This document shows positions 24,641 to 36,849 of a DNA stretch of 64,000 nt, in pieces. Under the pieces are notes generated by a model. It ran no database searches and was not told the DNA's origin. It was given only the letters and a program-made list of their open reading frames with translations. A program made the translations under genes and the position numbers. Every line of letters begins with the position of its first letter. Within the stretch, counting starts at the first letter, position 1. The stretch is from Blasia pusilla (lineage: Eukaryota; Marchantiophyta; Marchantiopsida; Blasiales), in assembly GCA_050084515.1 (NCBI GenBank), contig CM114272.1, positions 60,822,001 through 60,886,000 of the forward strand, written 5' to 3'.

Positions 24641-25591
24641 TTGCGAGGAACAACGTCTGTCCTACCACGTCATAGTCGGATGTCCCCGAGACGCGCAAAT
24701 CGGTTGTGCACTTGCTACCGCCGTTGTATGATGTGTGGTCCGTGGACCCTTCAGGGCCGCTCCCCAGTTGTTGGACCTCCTAGTGCCGAAAAAATACTGA
24801 GCCTCCGTGTAGCCGTGTGCTACTCCATCCCACCCTACGTTATTGCCGCCCGTAGAGCTAGGCGTCTAAATCTTTATCCGAGACCGCCGTGGTTGCCTGT
24901 GTTCACGGCCGTCCGTTTCCATTTTTGGATTGATAGAGTTGTAGTGTTCCATTCGCTTTGTTATGCCATGATTCATAGCTGCTCGAGGATAATCAAGTAC
25001 CATGTCGTGATGCCCGTAGCCAAAACGCGCCGCCGATTGCCGCGTCGTGCTGCTTTGGCCGCACCACATTGTCTCGATTGCCGAGCTGCACCATCATTGG
25101 AGAGCAGAGGATGTATTGCTATGGAGGAGGGTATGTGGTTGAGTGCTGCACCCTATTACCGAGTGCCGTGCTGTTTGTAGCCATTCTGTGCCGTACCGTA
25201 CCGTTGGACCGTACATCAAGGAGATTTGAGCATCCTCAGTACCAGAGGAGTACGACTTGCTGCTTGGAGGAGTTTCTTCACAACCGAGTGGGGGTAAAGG
25301 TTTTTCAGTTATACAGGCGCGACATCGACACTTGTTGTCAGGTTACCCATTTAGGTCTTTTGCCTTGGACGTGTTAGGGATTTCCGGGTATTGGGCAATT
25401 ATTTGGGATATTTGGTTTCGTGCTGATGTTGAGAGCATCATTGATGTATGGGTTAGGGGACATAGACCTGTGTGGGATGTCCATAGTTGAGGGTGTGTCC
25501 TGTCGATGAGATAATAGGACAATAGATGATTTACCACACCACGCCGCTTGTTGCCGCACAACGCATATCCTAGTGAGAGAGTGTAGCTTGA

Positions 25592-27150
25592 GTGCCGCAT
25601 GTTAGATTGAGTGATTGCGCGATTACTCGCGAGGTTGAGAGTGATCGTGTGAGAGGGGCACGAGGGTCATCACGGCGTCCTTTTGGGACTTTGAGAGGCG
25701 AGGTGGTGGACTTGAGAGTAGCTCTAAAGGGTTTACCCAAAGTGACGCGAGGTTTTGAGAGTCTCCCTGTGAGAGACCGCCTTGATGTCCTTCTGTGTCG
25801 TCTTCACACGAGGGGGAGAGTGTATAGGAGGTTGTTAGTGCATCACCACACATTGAGTGGTCCTACTAGTTGGGCGTACGAGATGGACGACTGGGATAGA
25901 GAACCGGGTAGGTTTTCGGGTGCTATAGGCACTATAGAGTTACACGACTTCATTGCGGAGTTTAAGAGTTGATGTGACTCAAAGCGGGCTAGGAACTCCA
26001 TAGAGTTAAACCCTTCTTATAGCATGGAACGGAATGTTCCAGCATCTAGAGGGGGCACCCATGGACGATTACCATGAGTTCTCGCAAAGATATGCTCATG
26101 AGATTGAGGCCTGGAGACTCTACTATGACCCACACTATGTGTCATGGATTGAGTCGTTTCCAGATGATGATGAGGAGTCCTGAGAGGGTTCCTCCACCAG
26201 TGATGTTGTAGGAGGGATGACTCGCACTGGAGAAGTTGCATCGTCCAGTCAAATTCGTCCCAGGTTCAACCCGTGGTTGAGTTCTTCATTGAGTTGAGGG
26301 CGAGCTACCAAGGGGTACAAACGGAGAAGTTGCGGAGAATTCACGACTTCCAGAGGCACCCAAGTGAGAGTTTGCGTGAGGCCTACATCCACTTGCGCCA
26401 ATTGATTAACGTCACTTAGGGAGTGATAGAGGCTCAAGCTATCTAGTCATGGTAGTTGATGCTGGATCAGACCCTGCGGACACGTGTGTGGGAGGGGATG
26501 CTTCTTATGAATACCTCCCCTACGTTGAGAGATATTTTTAGGACCGCTGAGAACATTGAGCGCAATGTAGCGGAGGAGATCCTAGCCACCATGAGTTTTG
26601 AGCGAGAGCACTCACGATTATCTACACCACCAATGCAGCAACATGGATTTTGAGATAGGTCTGTGGCACCACGAGCTCAGAGAGGATATCGGGAGGCCGT
26701 GCCACAAAGATCAATGCCTTCATATGTGGCTCAGCAGCAGCCTTCTACGATTACTTGTTGGTCATGTGGTGGAGCCCATCATCAACGCGATTGGACTCGT
26801 TAGGGTCATGGTCACGTGCCTCAGCATAGAGGAGGAGATGGTGCTGCACAAGGAGGTTATTAGTATGACTATTGTCAGAGGTACGGTCACACACGCGCCA
26901 GGTGTTTCATCTTGCACCATGAGTTACGTCCGGACCGAGGGCTAGAGAGGGCACTAGAGCGAGTTTCCAGTGCGGGTGGGCCTAGAGGTCGTGGACCAGG
27001 TGGTGCCGTTGGGGGACGAGGAGTTGGATTCACCCGAGGGGGTGGTGGAGTTTCCCGTGCAAGAGGTAGAGTCCCATTATCTAGACGCATTGAGGGAGAC
27101 GCCGGGCGTGAGGCTAGGATGGCCGCTCAGATACAGCAGTTACAACAGTA
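25592..27150 (+). pseudogene. gypsy Gag remnant with zinc knuckles
   Basis: Gag forms the particle and binds RNA. Pieces are spread over frames: EPGRFSGAIGTIELHDFIAE near 25900, EAWRLYYDPHYVSWIESF near 26110, then a capsid-like helical stretch (26330-26640) containing SLREAYIHLRQLINVT and ENIERNVAEEIL. Two nucleocapsid-like knuckles follow. One is C-WS-C-GGA-H-QRD at 26756-26797, with the last Cys changed to Trp. The other is near 26874-26910 (C-QR-Y-GH-TRAR-C), with one Cys changed to Tyr. An RGG/GRG-rich basic tail follows (26960-27090). At least four in-frame stops interrupt it, three of them TAG within 40 bp (26417, 26444, 26453). Confidence 0.75.
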
Positions 27151-27824
27151 GATTTCCGCTATGGCATTGAGGTTACCCGATGCAAGATCCGTGGCATCGA
27201 TGTCTTATGGAGCCGCCAGAGATATGGAGGATCCTGGTTGGATGAGCAGGGTTGCCTAGATGGAATCCGCTATGGTTGTTAGCTTGGAGCAACCACAAAG
27301 TTGGATCCATAGCAAGGGATAGCCACAAAATAGACCAGGCTTCCTCAGTCTTTCACGTTGTCCGAGGCGATGAGGACCCCATCAATGGGTCCTGATTAGA
27401 GTTCTCGGAGAGTATATGATGTTGTTGGTGTGCAGGCACAGAGGGCAATGGGAGAAGCGAGAACGATGACTCCTATTGTTGATGCTCATGAGGAGCATGT
27501 GTCGAGCACGTTGTTGGGGGCGGCCACTGTTGTGTATTGCGCTCCTTTATTTTCTGCTTTCAATGTTATGACGTTGGGAGGTATGCCCCCCGAAGATTTT
27601 TGGCTAGCCGCTACACTATGTGAGCGTGGAGTTGGACTTCCTCCATCACGTTCAGAGGTGATTGCAGAGGAGATGATGGACCTACCCTTGGAGCGGATGC
27701 TCGGGCCGTCCAGGTCAAATTCATGGTAGGTTGCTGCTGCTAGGATGGCGGAGATGCCCACCGGACCCACGATAGAGAGTGCCATGGCTTCTCTTGGTGT
27801 TGTTTTGATGGATAACTAGGGAGA

Positions 27825-28175
27825 GGTCTTCCAGTTGGTGAGTCGAAGAGGTAGAGCTTTTAGTCTGCAGGACGCCTTGTTGGATTCAGGAGCGCAACCC
27901 CTGATGTTGGGGAAAGCGACATTCATAGGTACGGGCCTAAAGAAGGCCTATGTGGAGCGTTGTCCATTCCAGATACAGACATCCTTCGATTGAGCAAGTA
28001 CCACACTGTATTTCACCCAAAAGGAGGTCATGGTGAGGATTCGCCCGGGACATCCTACAGATGAGTCCGTGGTGCGAGCCAAGGCGATAGTGACTGATGC
28101 AGAGTCCTACAACATCTTGGTTGGTGGAGTAGTGTTATACCCGATGGGGTTTTCCCTGGATTACTAGGAGGAGTC
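27825..28175 (+). pseudogene. gypsy aspartic protease remnant
   Basis: LLDSGAQPLMLGK carries the retropepsin active-site D-S-G-A at 27883-27894. Downstream are strand-like segments and SYNILVGGVVLYPMGF, resembling the ILG-type motif near the end of retropepsin domains. It shares the reading frame of the methyltransferase that follows. Stops include TGA near 27994 and TAG at both edges. It would process the Gag-Pol polyprotein as a dimer. Confidence 0.7.
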
Positions 28176-28542
28176 AGCGTCTTATAGACCAGGATGGCAG
28201 TTAGGTGATGGGCGTCTTAGCTCATTATCCATTCGATTCACAAGTGCGGTGATTGAGCACCGGCCAGGAGAGATGGCAACCTTAGCAGCATTTAGTACCG
28301 CCATCACTTGGCCTAGTGATTTGATTGAGGGACATATCCATATAGAGGATACTCCCGTTCCTGATATCTCTATGGAGAGAAGTGTCATGGTCGTCGCATG
28401 AGTCCATTGAGGAGAGGTGCCGCTTTGGGGCTCAATTGAGGAGCTTCAACGCTTAGCCACTAAGCATGTGCAAACCGTGTAGAGCGAGACGTTTGCACAA
28501 GAGCGTGACGGGTCAGAGGAACCCAAGGTAGCCGAGAGTGCT

Positions 28543-29280
28543 ATGATGACGCCCTTGGATACCACACCCATTATGTGGCGCATCCGAGAGGAGGGTATTT
28601 GGGTGTTGGATCTCTTTGGAGGGATCAACAATGGGTTAGCTGTTGCTTTGCAGGTAAGGGTACGCGTGCAACAGATCCTGTATGTGGAGATTGATGACGT
28701 TGCAAGGCGCGGTTCACTTCACCATGTGGCGCAGTTATGCCACCGTTTTCTCGACTTGTTGTCTGCAACCGCTATCGAGGGTTACTAGAGTTCCCTACCG
28801 AGGTACATTTCATTGTTGGGGACGCAAGACTTGGAGCGGGTAGGGACCATAGACTTGGTCATTGCTGGTTGGCCGTGTCAGGGCCAATTGAGTGTTGGAT
28901 GGGGTACCTGATTAGCTGACTCTCGGTCCATGTTATTTTGGGAGATGATGCGTATCTTGCGACACTTACAGGAGCATCAGTCCCGTTCTCCAGCATACAT
29001 TCTAGAGAATGTGCCAATTTTGGGCGATTTAAGGTCTCTCATGGTGACGAGTGCACATCAGGTGCGCACACGGATCAGCCCGGAAGTTTTTTTTGGATGC
29101 GGCGAGTGTAGGTTCTAGAGCACACCGCTTGCGTCTTCGGTGGACCAACTTGGTCCTACACGAGGTGTTGCGGAGGGCATATGCGCGAGTGGAGCGCCCC
29201 TCCCACTTGTTGATGGATTCCATATTGGATCTGGACCGTCGATCACAAGCAGTGACGCACAATGATCAACCGTCGTTGAC
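28543..29280 (+). pseudogene. C5-cytosine DNA methyltransferase domain within gypsy pol
   Basis: Such enzymes transfer a methyl group from SAM to C5 of cytosine in DNA. Motif I is WVLDLFGGINNGLAVAL (Asp at 28609). Motif II-like YVEIDDVARR follows. Motif IV is DLVIAGWPCQGQ, with the catalytic Cys codon at 28876-28878. Motif VI is YILENVP (Glu at 29005). Motif VIII-like SRAHRLRLRWTNL lies near 29113-29151. Motifs I, IV and VI share the protease frame, with a TAG at 28786 and a TGA near 28918 between them. A frameshift at the T8 run 29087-29094 precedes motif VIII. The C-terminal part, including motif X, is absent where sequence joins RNase H. It is part of the element's polyprotein, not a separate host gene. 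The catalytic core residues are still readable although the copy is dead. Confidence 0.85.
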
Positions 29281-29640
29281 TATGGTGGAGCCGTGCTCAC
29301 CCAACATGACGATGATGGTAGAGAGTTCGTGGTGACTTACGTTAGTCGCTCGAACAACACTGCAGAGGAAAAGTATAGCTCATATGAGGGTGAGTGCTTG
29401 GCTACGGTGTGGGTTGTCGCATATTTCAGGTGTTATTTATTTGGCAACCCCTTTATCATCATTAAAAATCATCAACCACTTAAGTGGTTGATGGAGTCCA
29501 ACAAGCTTACAGGGAAGCTTGCGAGGTGGACTCTTTTGTTGTAGGAATATGACTTCCAGGTGGTGCATAGACTTGGGACGCTCAACCAGGATGTAGATGG
29601 TTTGAGGAGTAACCCATGCTCGAGTCAGTGAGATGCGACT
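29281..29640 (+). pseudogene. gypsy RNase H remnant
   Basis: The series YGGAVLTQHDDDG, FVVTYVSRSNNTAEEKYSSYEGE and NHQPLKWLM, then VVHRLGTLNQDVDGL, is the standard order of gypsy RNase H. It would degrade RNA in RNA-DNA hybrids. The usual TDH before QPLKWL reads KNH, consistent with a G-to-A change. One TAG (29542) interrupts it. The segment begins immediately after truncated methyltransferase sequence with no polymerase motifs (no Y/F-x-DD block), so the RT is missing. Confidence 0.8.
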
Positions 29641-29880
29641 AGAGCTCGTTGGCACGGTGAGAGTAATGAGGAGTTGGTGTCAGGATGGCACGCGTCAACC
29701 TATTTGGGCTTGTTGGCTATGGAGAGCCAGATTCCTGAGACTTCGATGGCAACGTCTGATGGAGAGTCCTTAGATCTAGAGGCAGGTGAGGAGACGACAG
29801 GTGGCCGAGATATTCACAACATTAGAGTGGTCTTGGAGTACCTACATACTAGCAGAGTCGCGAGCATAGTGGGTGTTAGA

Positions 29881-31160
29881 GAGCGGGATCCGATCCTACA
29901 ACGAGCTAGACGGTTATGGTGGGAGGGGACACATATGTTGCAAGTTTGGGAGGATGGTAGAGTGCGTGTAGTGCCTCATCCTTCGTACAGAGCACGTTTG
30001 ATGCTTCATGCCCAGAGGAGTTGGGTCATTTTGGAGTGAAGCGGACGTACAGCTTGCTCCAGATACATTATTGGTGGTAAGGCATTCAGACTGACATTCA
30101 GCAGTTTGTTGTTAGGTGTATGGTGTGTGATCGAGTTTGAGCATCGTTCAATACTCTGACTCCACAGTTATATCCACTTCCGATCATGGATTTAGTTTAT
30201 AGATGGAGTTCGGATTTTGCAAGGCCTTTACCTTTGACGGTAAAGGCCTTGCAAATTCCATCACTCGTTTTTATCGAAGTGCATCTTTATCCTTCTATTG
30301 ACGGGGCGCCATAGTCGTTATGTGTTGGTGATGGTCGAGCACTTCTCGAAGTGGATAGAGTTGGTTGCATTTCTTGACAAAGTGAGTGAGGGAGTAATGT
30401 ATGCCTTCCTAGATTGAGTACTGAGTCATTACGGCGCACCATCTGAGGTGTTGATAGACCAGGGTACATAGTTTTGCAGGGAGTTTTAGGCCTTGTGTGA
30501 TTAGGCGTTGATCAACCACCGCACCACTTTGCGAGATCATCCTAAGGTGGATGGACTAGCAGAGAGGATTGTGCGGACAATGAAGAGAGGATTACGCAAG
30601 TATGGCTTGCATGAAGGTCATCTAGGAGATTGGGACCTTCAATTGCCGTGGTTGGCAATGGGATACAGATTCAGCACGCAGACATCCTTAGCGTCTTTCT
30701 CATCGTACTTGTTGCTTTATGGCCGAGAGCCAGATTTACCTGCGGCCATTCGTCAAGATGTTGGTGAGGTGTTGAACCTTGATGACCCAGATGTATGGAT
30801 GCGAGCATGTTCTAAGAGGGTTGAGTTATTTCGGAGAGTGATGCCCATGATGTTTGAGAACTTGGCAATTGCGCACCATCGGGATACATTGAGATATGCG
30901 ACTATTCAGGGAGGTGGTTATCGATCTACTATCCGGAGGTTTCATCAGGGAGACTATGTCTACTTGCAGTAGACAGCACCTACGACGTTGGATGTGACCC
31001 CAGGGTACACCATCTTAAGAGTGCGTCAGATTTTGCCATCCGGTGTTCTCTTATTGGAGGGACGCGATGGTATGGTTTGGAAGGACCATGTGCGTAATGG
31101 TGCGCCATGTCATCTTACGAACATTGATGGTACAGTTGATCCAAGCTTAGTAGTAATTCT
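29881..31160 (+). pseudogene. gypsy integrase remnant
   Basis: Integrase joins the cDNA to chromosomal DNA. The N-terminal HHCC zinc region is LMLHAQ, then LGHFGVKRTYSLLQ and VVRCMVCDRV (30001-30140), with a one-base frameshift between the His residues. The catalytic core shows WSSDFARPLPL (first Asp), YVLVMVEHFSKWIELVAF, GAPSEVLIDQGT (second Asp) and KVDGLAERIVRTMKRGL (Glu). A 154-codon uninterrupted stretch (30508-30972) covers the end of the core and the C-terminal region. DYVYLQ, a TAG and TAPTTLD follow. A 64-bp insertion at 30241-30304 splits the core after its first Asp. Its length changes the frame in the sense that offsets the upstream indel. Confidence 0.82.
30216..30304. repeat. 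64-bp insertion with perfect hairpin in integrase
   Basis: TTTGCAAGGCCTTTACC (30216-30232) and its exact reverse complement (30239-30255) flank a 6-nt loop. The inserted piece then carries TTCCATCACTCG and ATCGAAGTGCATCTTT, which matches 33 bp of the LINE-A 3' region near 11858 with one difference. The insertion is flanked by a 7-bp direct repeat TTGACGG (30234-30240 and 30298-30304). Removing it joins the protein as LPLT-GRHSRYVLVM, the expected gypsy core. Confidence 0.85.
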
Positions 31161-31318
31161 TGCAGGCTTGCGGTGTATGTTGTATGGTTCCGCCCGTGGT
31201 GCAGCTACTATGCTAGTCTATGATGGATGTTCGAGAGGATGGCATATGGCATCTCTAACGCCACCTCTCACTAGGGTTCCTGAGGGATGATGGATGTGTC
31301 ATAGATGTACATAGAGTA
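31160..31318 (+). pseudogene. PHD-type zinc finger at the end of gypsy pol
   Basis: The sequence RCMLYGSARGAATMLVYDGC, then SRGWHMASLTPPLTRVPEG, a stop, and WMCHRC, has the spacing and landmarks of a PHD finger (C4HC3). The diagnostic core is C-x4-H in a GWH context, followed by LxPPLxxxPxGxWxCxxC. Three zinc ligands are changed: two Cys to Tyr and one Cys to Ser. A TGA (31288) lies before the last Cys pair. PHD fingers commonly bind histone H3 tails, so a role in target-site choice or chromatin tethering is plausible for an intact relative. Confidence 0.75.
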
Positions 31319-31495
31319 GGTAGTTCTAGAATCCAACTTGTGTCTGTGATATGGATGACAAGAAGATGACTAACGATAGGGTCATATGAGCATCATGTCT
31401 TTTTGCTCTTAGCGTCCGAGATATGTATGTCATGGTAGATAGGGATAGATGGCTATCTGGAGTTAGAGGGACGTAACCACTAGCTAGGGGGGCGA

Positions 31496-32078
<583 letters not shown>

Positions 32079-34700
32079 TACTACTTGGAGTTGCACAATT
32101 TCTGTAGGTCTATTAGCTTTCTAGCAACCAAAATTATTTGGGCTTAAGAGTGGGCTGACTCCCTTGCGCACTTACTACACTTTGTGTTGAATTTTGAAAC
32201 TACTAGAATTTTAGTTTAGCCTTGTCCATTCTTTGATTGAAAAAAAGCTAGTATGATACAATCCAAAAGTTCGGACCTGTGGAAATTTAATTCTTAGGAT
32301 CAATGTGTGACCCAAATATTGGTCCTAGGAATGGATCTTTATAGATAGACTCTTTTAGCATAGTGGGTTTTGTGAGTCAGACCTTTACACCATGATCCCA
32401 TGTAAATGTTGTCTTCACGACACTCTTGGAGTTCGTTACCAATTTGTGTCGTGATAACTCAAGGCATGTATTCTAGTTTGGTTCTAGAATTTAGTCCTTG
32501 ATTCTTGATTATATGATTAAGTTTGGTTAGAACTTTAGGAGTGCATGGGATTAGGCTACTAGCAATGAATACTAGTGGCATTATCCCATTGAAAGGATAT
32601 TCCCCTAGACATAAGCATTCATAATATATAAAAAAGAATCACAAGTGTAATGTAATAGCAAATATTGAAGAAAATGATATGTGATCTTAATTCAAGGCGT
32701 TGCCAAGACCTTGCCCTTCTTCTAACCCATAGGATATGGCCACATATTTATGTTGCACCCTTCTACTCAAAACAACATTATTTGTTATAAAGACAACATT
32801 TTATTTGGTTTTAGTCTAAGAATAATAGTATGGATTTTTCCACTAGTGATATGCAAATGTGAAGAGAAGCTATTAATCCAAGCAGTGTGCAACCCCGCTT
32901 TTGGAGGTTCCTTGTTAGTCATAAATTAATAGATATACAACATTCTATTGGTAAGATGCATTTCGAAGAAAGGAAAAATTTTGCAAGAAACTTTCTTCCA
33001 CGAAATTTTTTAAACTCGTTTCTATGTTTTAGAAAATTTAACCATAAATTTGAGTCAACTCAAATTTTCATATGATGAGGTATCTTGCATTTGGTAACAA
33101 TTTCAATATATTATGTCTATGCAACATTTGATACTAGTTTTGATGCCAAACCTTTTTAAATGCTAAAAAGGCTAATATTAAACTCTAATCCCATTCAACT
33201 TCAAACACTCAAGCAAAATTTTTTTGTTGTATTCTTAATTGATTGAACAAGATCATTCACCATACCTCACTTATTTCACATCCTTTCCTACCATACACTA
33301 GTTATAAAGTACCAACATTTGATATAAAATCAAGTGATACACAAGAGTTTTTGAAAGATTTTTACTAGAATCTCTTATTTAACACCAGTTAGGAAATGAA
33401 GTTTTTCTTTATTAAAATTTCAAAAATCGATAAAAATTTAGAAAATTACATTTAAACCAATATTTTGGAAAAAGATCATTTGATAGAAAACTCCCTTTAT
33501 TCTTTAATTTTACTTCCTCCCCACTCGTCCCCTCTGTTCAGCCAATTCGTATAACCCAGTGTGAAGCTATTTTTTGCTAGTTGTTATGATCCAATATAAT
33601 GTTATAATTGCCTTACTCATTTACCTCTACATTCCATGTCCTCTACTATCCTACCCTCCAATACTCACAGCTAGAGGCCAATATAAATTGCAAAACTATG
33701 ACAATATTCCCCTACGAACAAACCAACATCTACAACGCTTTCAAAATCAATTATCATGTCCACTCTCAATCTAATGACTCCACCACTGGTTATGCTTCTC
33801 TTATTTGTCCCCGACTTTTACCACTATGCTCCCTTTGAGTAGACCTTTTGCCTATCCTACTATGGGCTAAGACATCTCGCATCCTATAATCCAAGATTGA
33901 AAAATTATGAATCCATATTTAAATATGAAATTATAAGAATATGGGTAAATTTACCGTTGGATAAGGAAAAAATTATCTTCATATTGTATTCATAATTATT
34001 TTTAATTGATGAAAATTTTCTAATTTGAGAAAATTAAATAGAAGCCTAACGTCGTCTCTCCAAGGGTTATTGCCACTACTGGAATATAAAGTTATGGAAA
34101 TAATCATAAGCTCTCATTGATATGATCTACTTCAAATATAATTAGATGGGAAATATTTGAACTAGGTATGATTTTTTAGGAGGAATATTGCAAATTTTTT
34201 TGCAGCACATGAAAATTTCCACTCGCACAAATTTTTTGTTTTAATATCCAATATTAGTTTGTAACCACTCAAACCCTTGGGTGGCGGGAGTTCTAATCCA
34301 ATATAATTAGGTGATCAAATTTGAAAAAGAAAAAGGATAATTTCAAATCTTCCCCAAGCGTATTAAGGTACGAACTAGGGAACTTTTCATGGTTTTTATA
34401 AGGACATTCAAGTCCATGGCATGAAGATCTAAGATATTTATTTTCAAAAGAACTAGTAGGTTCAACCCATGCCATGCACAAGTTACCTTCTAATTAAGAA
34501 CTCTTAGAGGTTTTGTTAAGGGTTTAGGGTAATACTCTCTAATACTTTCTTAAGTGTATATTAAACTCACATGAAGATGACATGCCATATTTTTTGGTCT
34601 TCAAATAAAGAGGTTTGTATAAATAATATTGTAGATCACAAATAGTGTTTTTTTCCTTAGAACAAAAATCAAAAATAATTTTTATGAAATTTGGGACGGT
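32079..34700. other. No recognised feature
   Basis: AT-rich sequence with no splice-supported gene. A weakly Helitron-like remnant (CCCATGCCATGCACAAG near 34457) is too degraded to call. Confidence 0.5.
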
Positions 34701-34704
34701 TTCC

Positions 34705-34828
<124 letters not shown>

Positions 34829-34830
<2 letters not shown>

Positions 34831-35115
34831 GTAGCCTTGCAACCATAGACTCTTTGCCTTGGTTAGACGGTGCTAGAGATTGGGTTGAGTGTAGAGAGAG
34901 GACGAAGTGAAGAAGATATCATATATGAGAGAAGGAAGACACTCTCACATAATGCAAGTGCTAATGATACGTAGTGTTGGGTACGGAGCTTTCAAATGTC
35001 AACTAGTAAGCTCCTTACAACACTATTTTATCTTATTAGGATCCCTAATATACATTATTTACCAATGCAATAACTTTGGGTAGTGAATCTAGGCTATTGA
35101 ATAAGTTGAATTTTT
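34829..35115 (-). mobile_element. LINE-B fragment
   Basis: In the plus orientation it aligns with 12490-12775 of the LINE-B copy. Shared blocks are CCTTGCAACCATAGAC, GTGTAGAGAGAGGA-GAAGTGAAGAAG, GACACTCTC, CGGAGCTTTCAAATGTCAAC and GGATCCCTAATA. Identity is about 70-75%, so it is an older copy. It begins directly at the end of the (CT)n locus. Confidence 0.6.
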
Positions 35116-35639
35116 TTTGTGTTGCTAGCATAGTTTGGATGAGAAGTATGAGAAGTTGAACATCGATAATATCCATAGTCTATAGAAGACTTTGAAGGAA
35201 TATCTCTAAGTGGATTTCATGCAAGTTGTGCTAAGTGCGAGAAAAGGTAGATTTAGTTGGACTAAGTATGTCAAAGTATTACATGAGTATGTCCAACACG
35301 TTGAGCTAGAGCAGGTTGTGAACATTGCTACAAAAGACCCTCTTGTAATTGCAGAGAAAGGAAAGTAAGAAATGGTAAAAAGTGGCAGTAATACTATAAA
35401 ATGATGGGTACATTTGTATACAAAACAAAAACTTTAACTCATAGAAGAGAATAGAAGATTAAGAGTGTGAAGTAATTTTCTGAAATGTGTTTCTAAGAAT
35501 CAAACTTTTGGCAATATTACCTAATAGAGAAACCAAAAGTTTAGTTCTAAAGCTCATTTGACTTTGCTGCGGAAGTGACCTCTGAAGCTTGTTCGGAAAT
35601 AAATGTAGAATCAAAATCTAAGTTTTGATTATTTCGCTA

Positions 35640-36670
35640 ACAGCCGTACAGAGTGAATGTTATTTGGAACGATATGAAGTCTTGAATGCTTATGAATTGG
35701 ATCTCAAGATCTAATTCTAGCAGGAAATCATTTTGAAATTGGAAGATAACCTTCGATCAGCAAGTGGCGGGCTACACTCAGTAGGGTGTTTGATCAGAGG
35801 TCATTTGGAACTATAGTTTTGAATTCCTTTGATTGGCTCTTAAGATCCAATTCAAAGGAGCCATTACAGAGCCAAAACAACTCCTTCGGTGGGCAATTGT
35901 GGTGCTATTTCTGATAGGATTTTCAAAATAGTTGAAGCATAGATAGTGGAAGACAACTCATTTGGAACTATTTTTCCAAACGCTTTTGAATTGGCTCTTA
36001 AGATCTGATTCCAAAGGATGGAGCTATCCTAGAGTCGGAACAACTGCTTCTGTGGGCAACTGCGAGGCTATCCCAAGTATGATTTTCTAAATACTCTAAG
36101 GATAGGTGTTGGGGTTGGGGCTAATTTGGAATTAAAGTCCTGAATTCTTTGGAATTGGCTCATAAGATCCCATTCTAACGGTAGAAGCTATTCCAGAGCA
36201 AAAGAGCTCCCTCCTTGGGCAACTACAGGGAAACCATAATTAGGACCTTCTAAGTACTTAGAGGATAGGTGGTGGGTTGGAGCTCATTTGGAACTAGAGT
36301 TCTGAATGCCTTGCAATTGGTTCTTAAGATCCTATTATGACGGTAGCAAACTGTTCCGGAGCAAAAGAGCTCCCTCTGCAAGCAATTGCAAGGCGATCGC
36401 CAATAGGACTTTCCAAATACTTATAGGATAGGCGGTGGGGTGGAGCTCATTTTGAATTAGAGTTCCAAATGCTTAAGATCCAATTCTGAAAGTAGGAATA
36501 GCTCCTTTTATGGGCAACTCCAAGGTTGTCCCCAATAGGACCTTCAAAATAGTTGGAGGATAGGCGATGGCTTGGAGGTCCTTTTGGAACAGAGTTCCGC
36601 ATGCTTTGGAATTGGTTGTTAAGGTCCGATTTTGGCGATAGGTATTTGGAAGTATAGTTCTAAATGTAGC
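35640..36670. repeat. ~155-bp degenerate tandem array, about seven copies
   Basis: Units contain CATTTGGAACTA-AGTT, then GAATTGGCTCTTAAGATCC-ATTC, CTCC-T-TGGGCAACT and AGGACTTnCAAATA. Copy starts lie near 35665, 35804, 35960, 36122, 36280, 36445 and 36575, with a partial at 36648. It is heavily diverged. It does not match a coding repeat, since frames are broken in each unit. Confidence 0.8.
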
Positions 36671-36849
36671 TGAACTGATTTTTTTTTTTACCTTTGTTTC
36701 TTACGGGCTAGAAGAGGAATATTTGGAACTTTAGATTTGATTACGTGTGACTACTTCTTGTAACCACATTCAAGATCGAGACCTACCAAACAAGCGGCTA
36801 CCAAATGGATAGGTTGTACTTAAGCCCTAGTTAAACACTTGGTATTACC

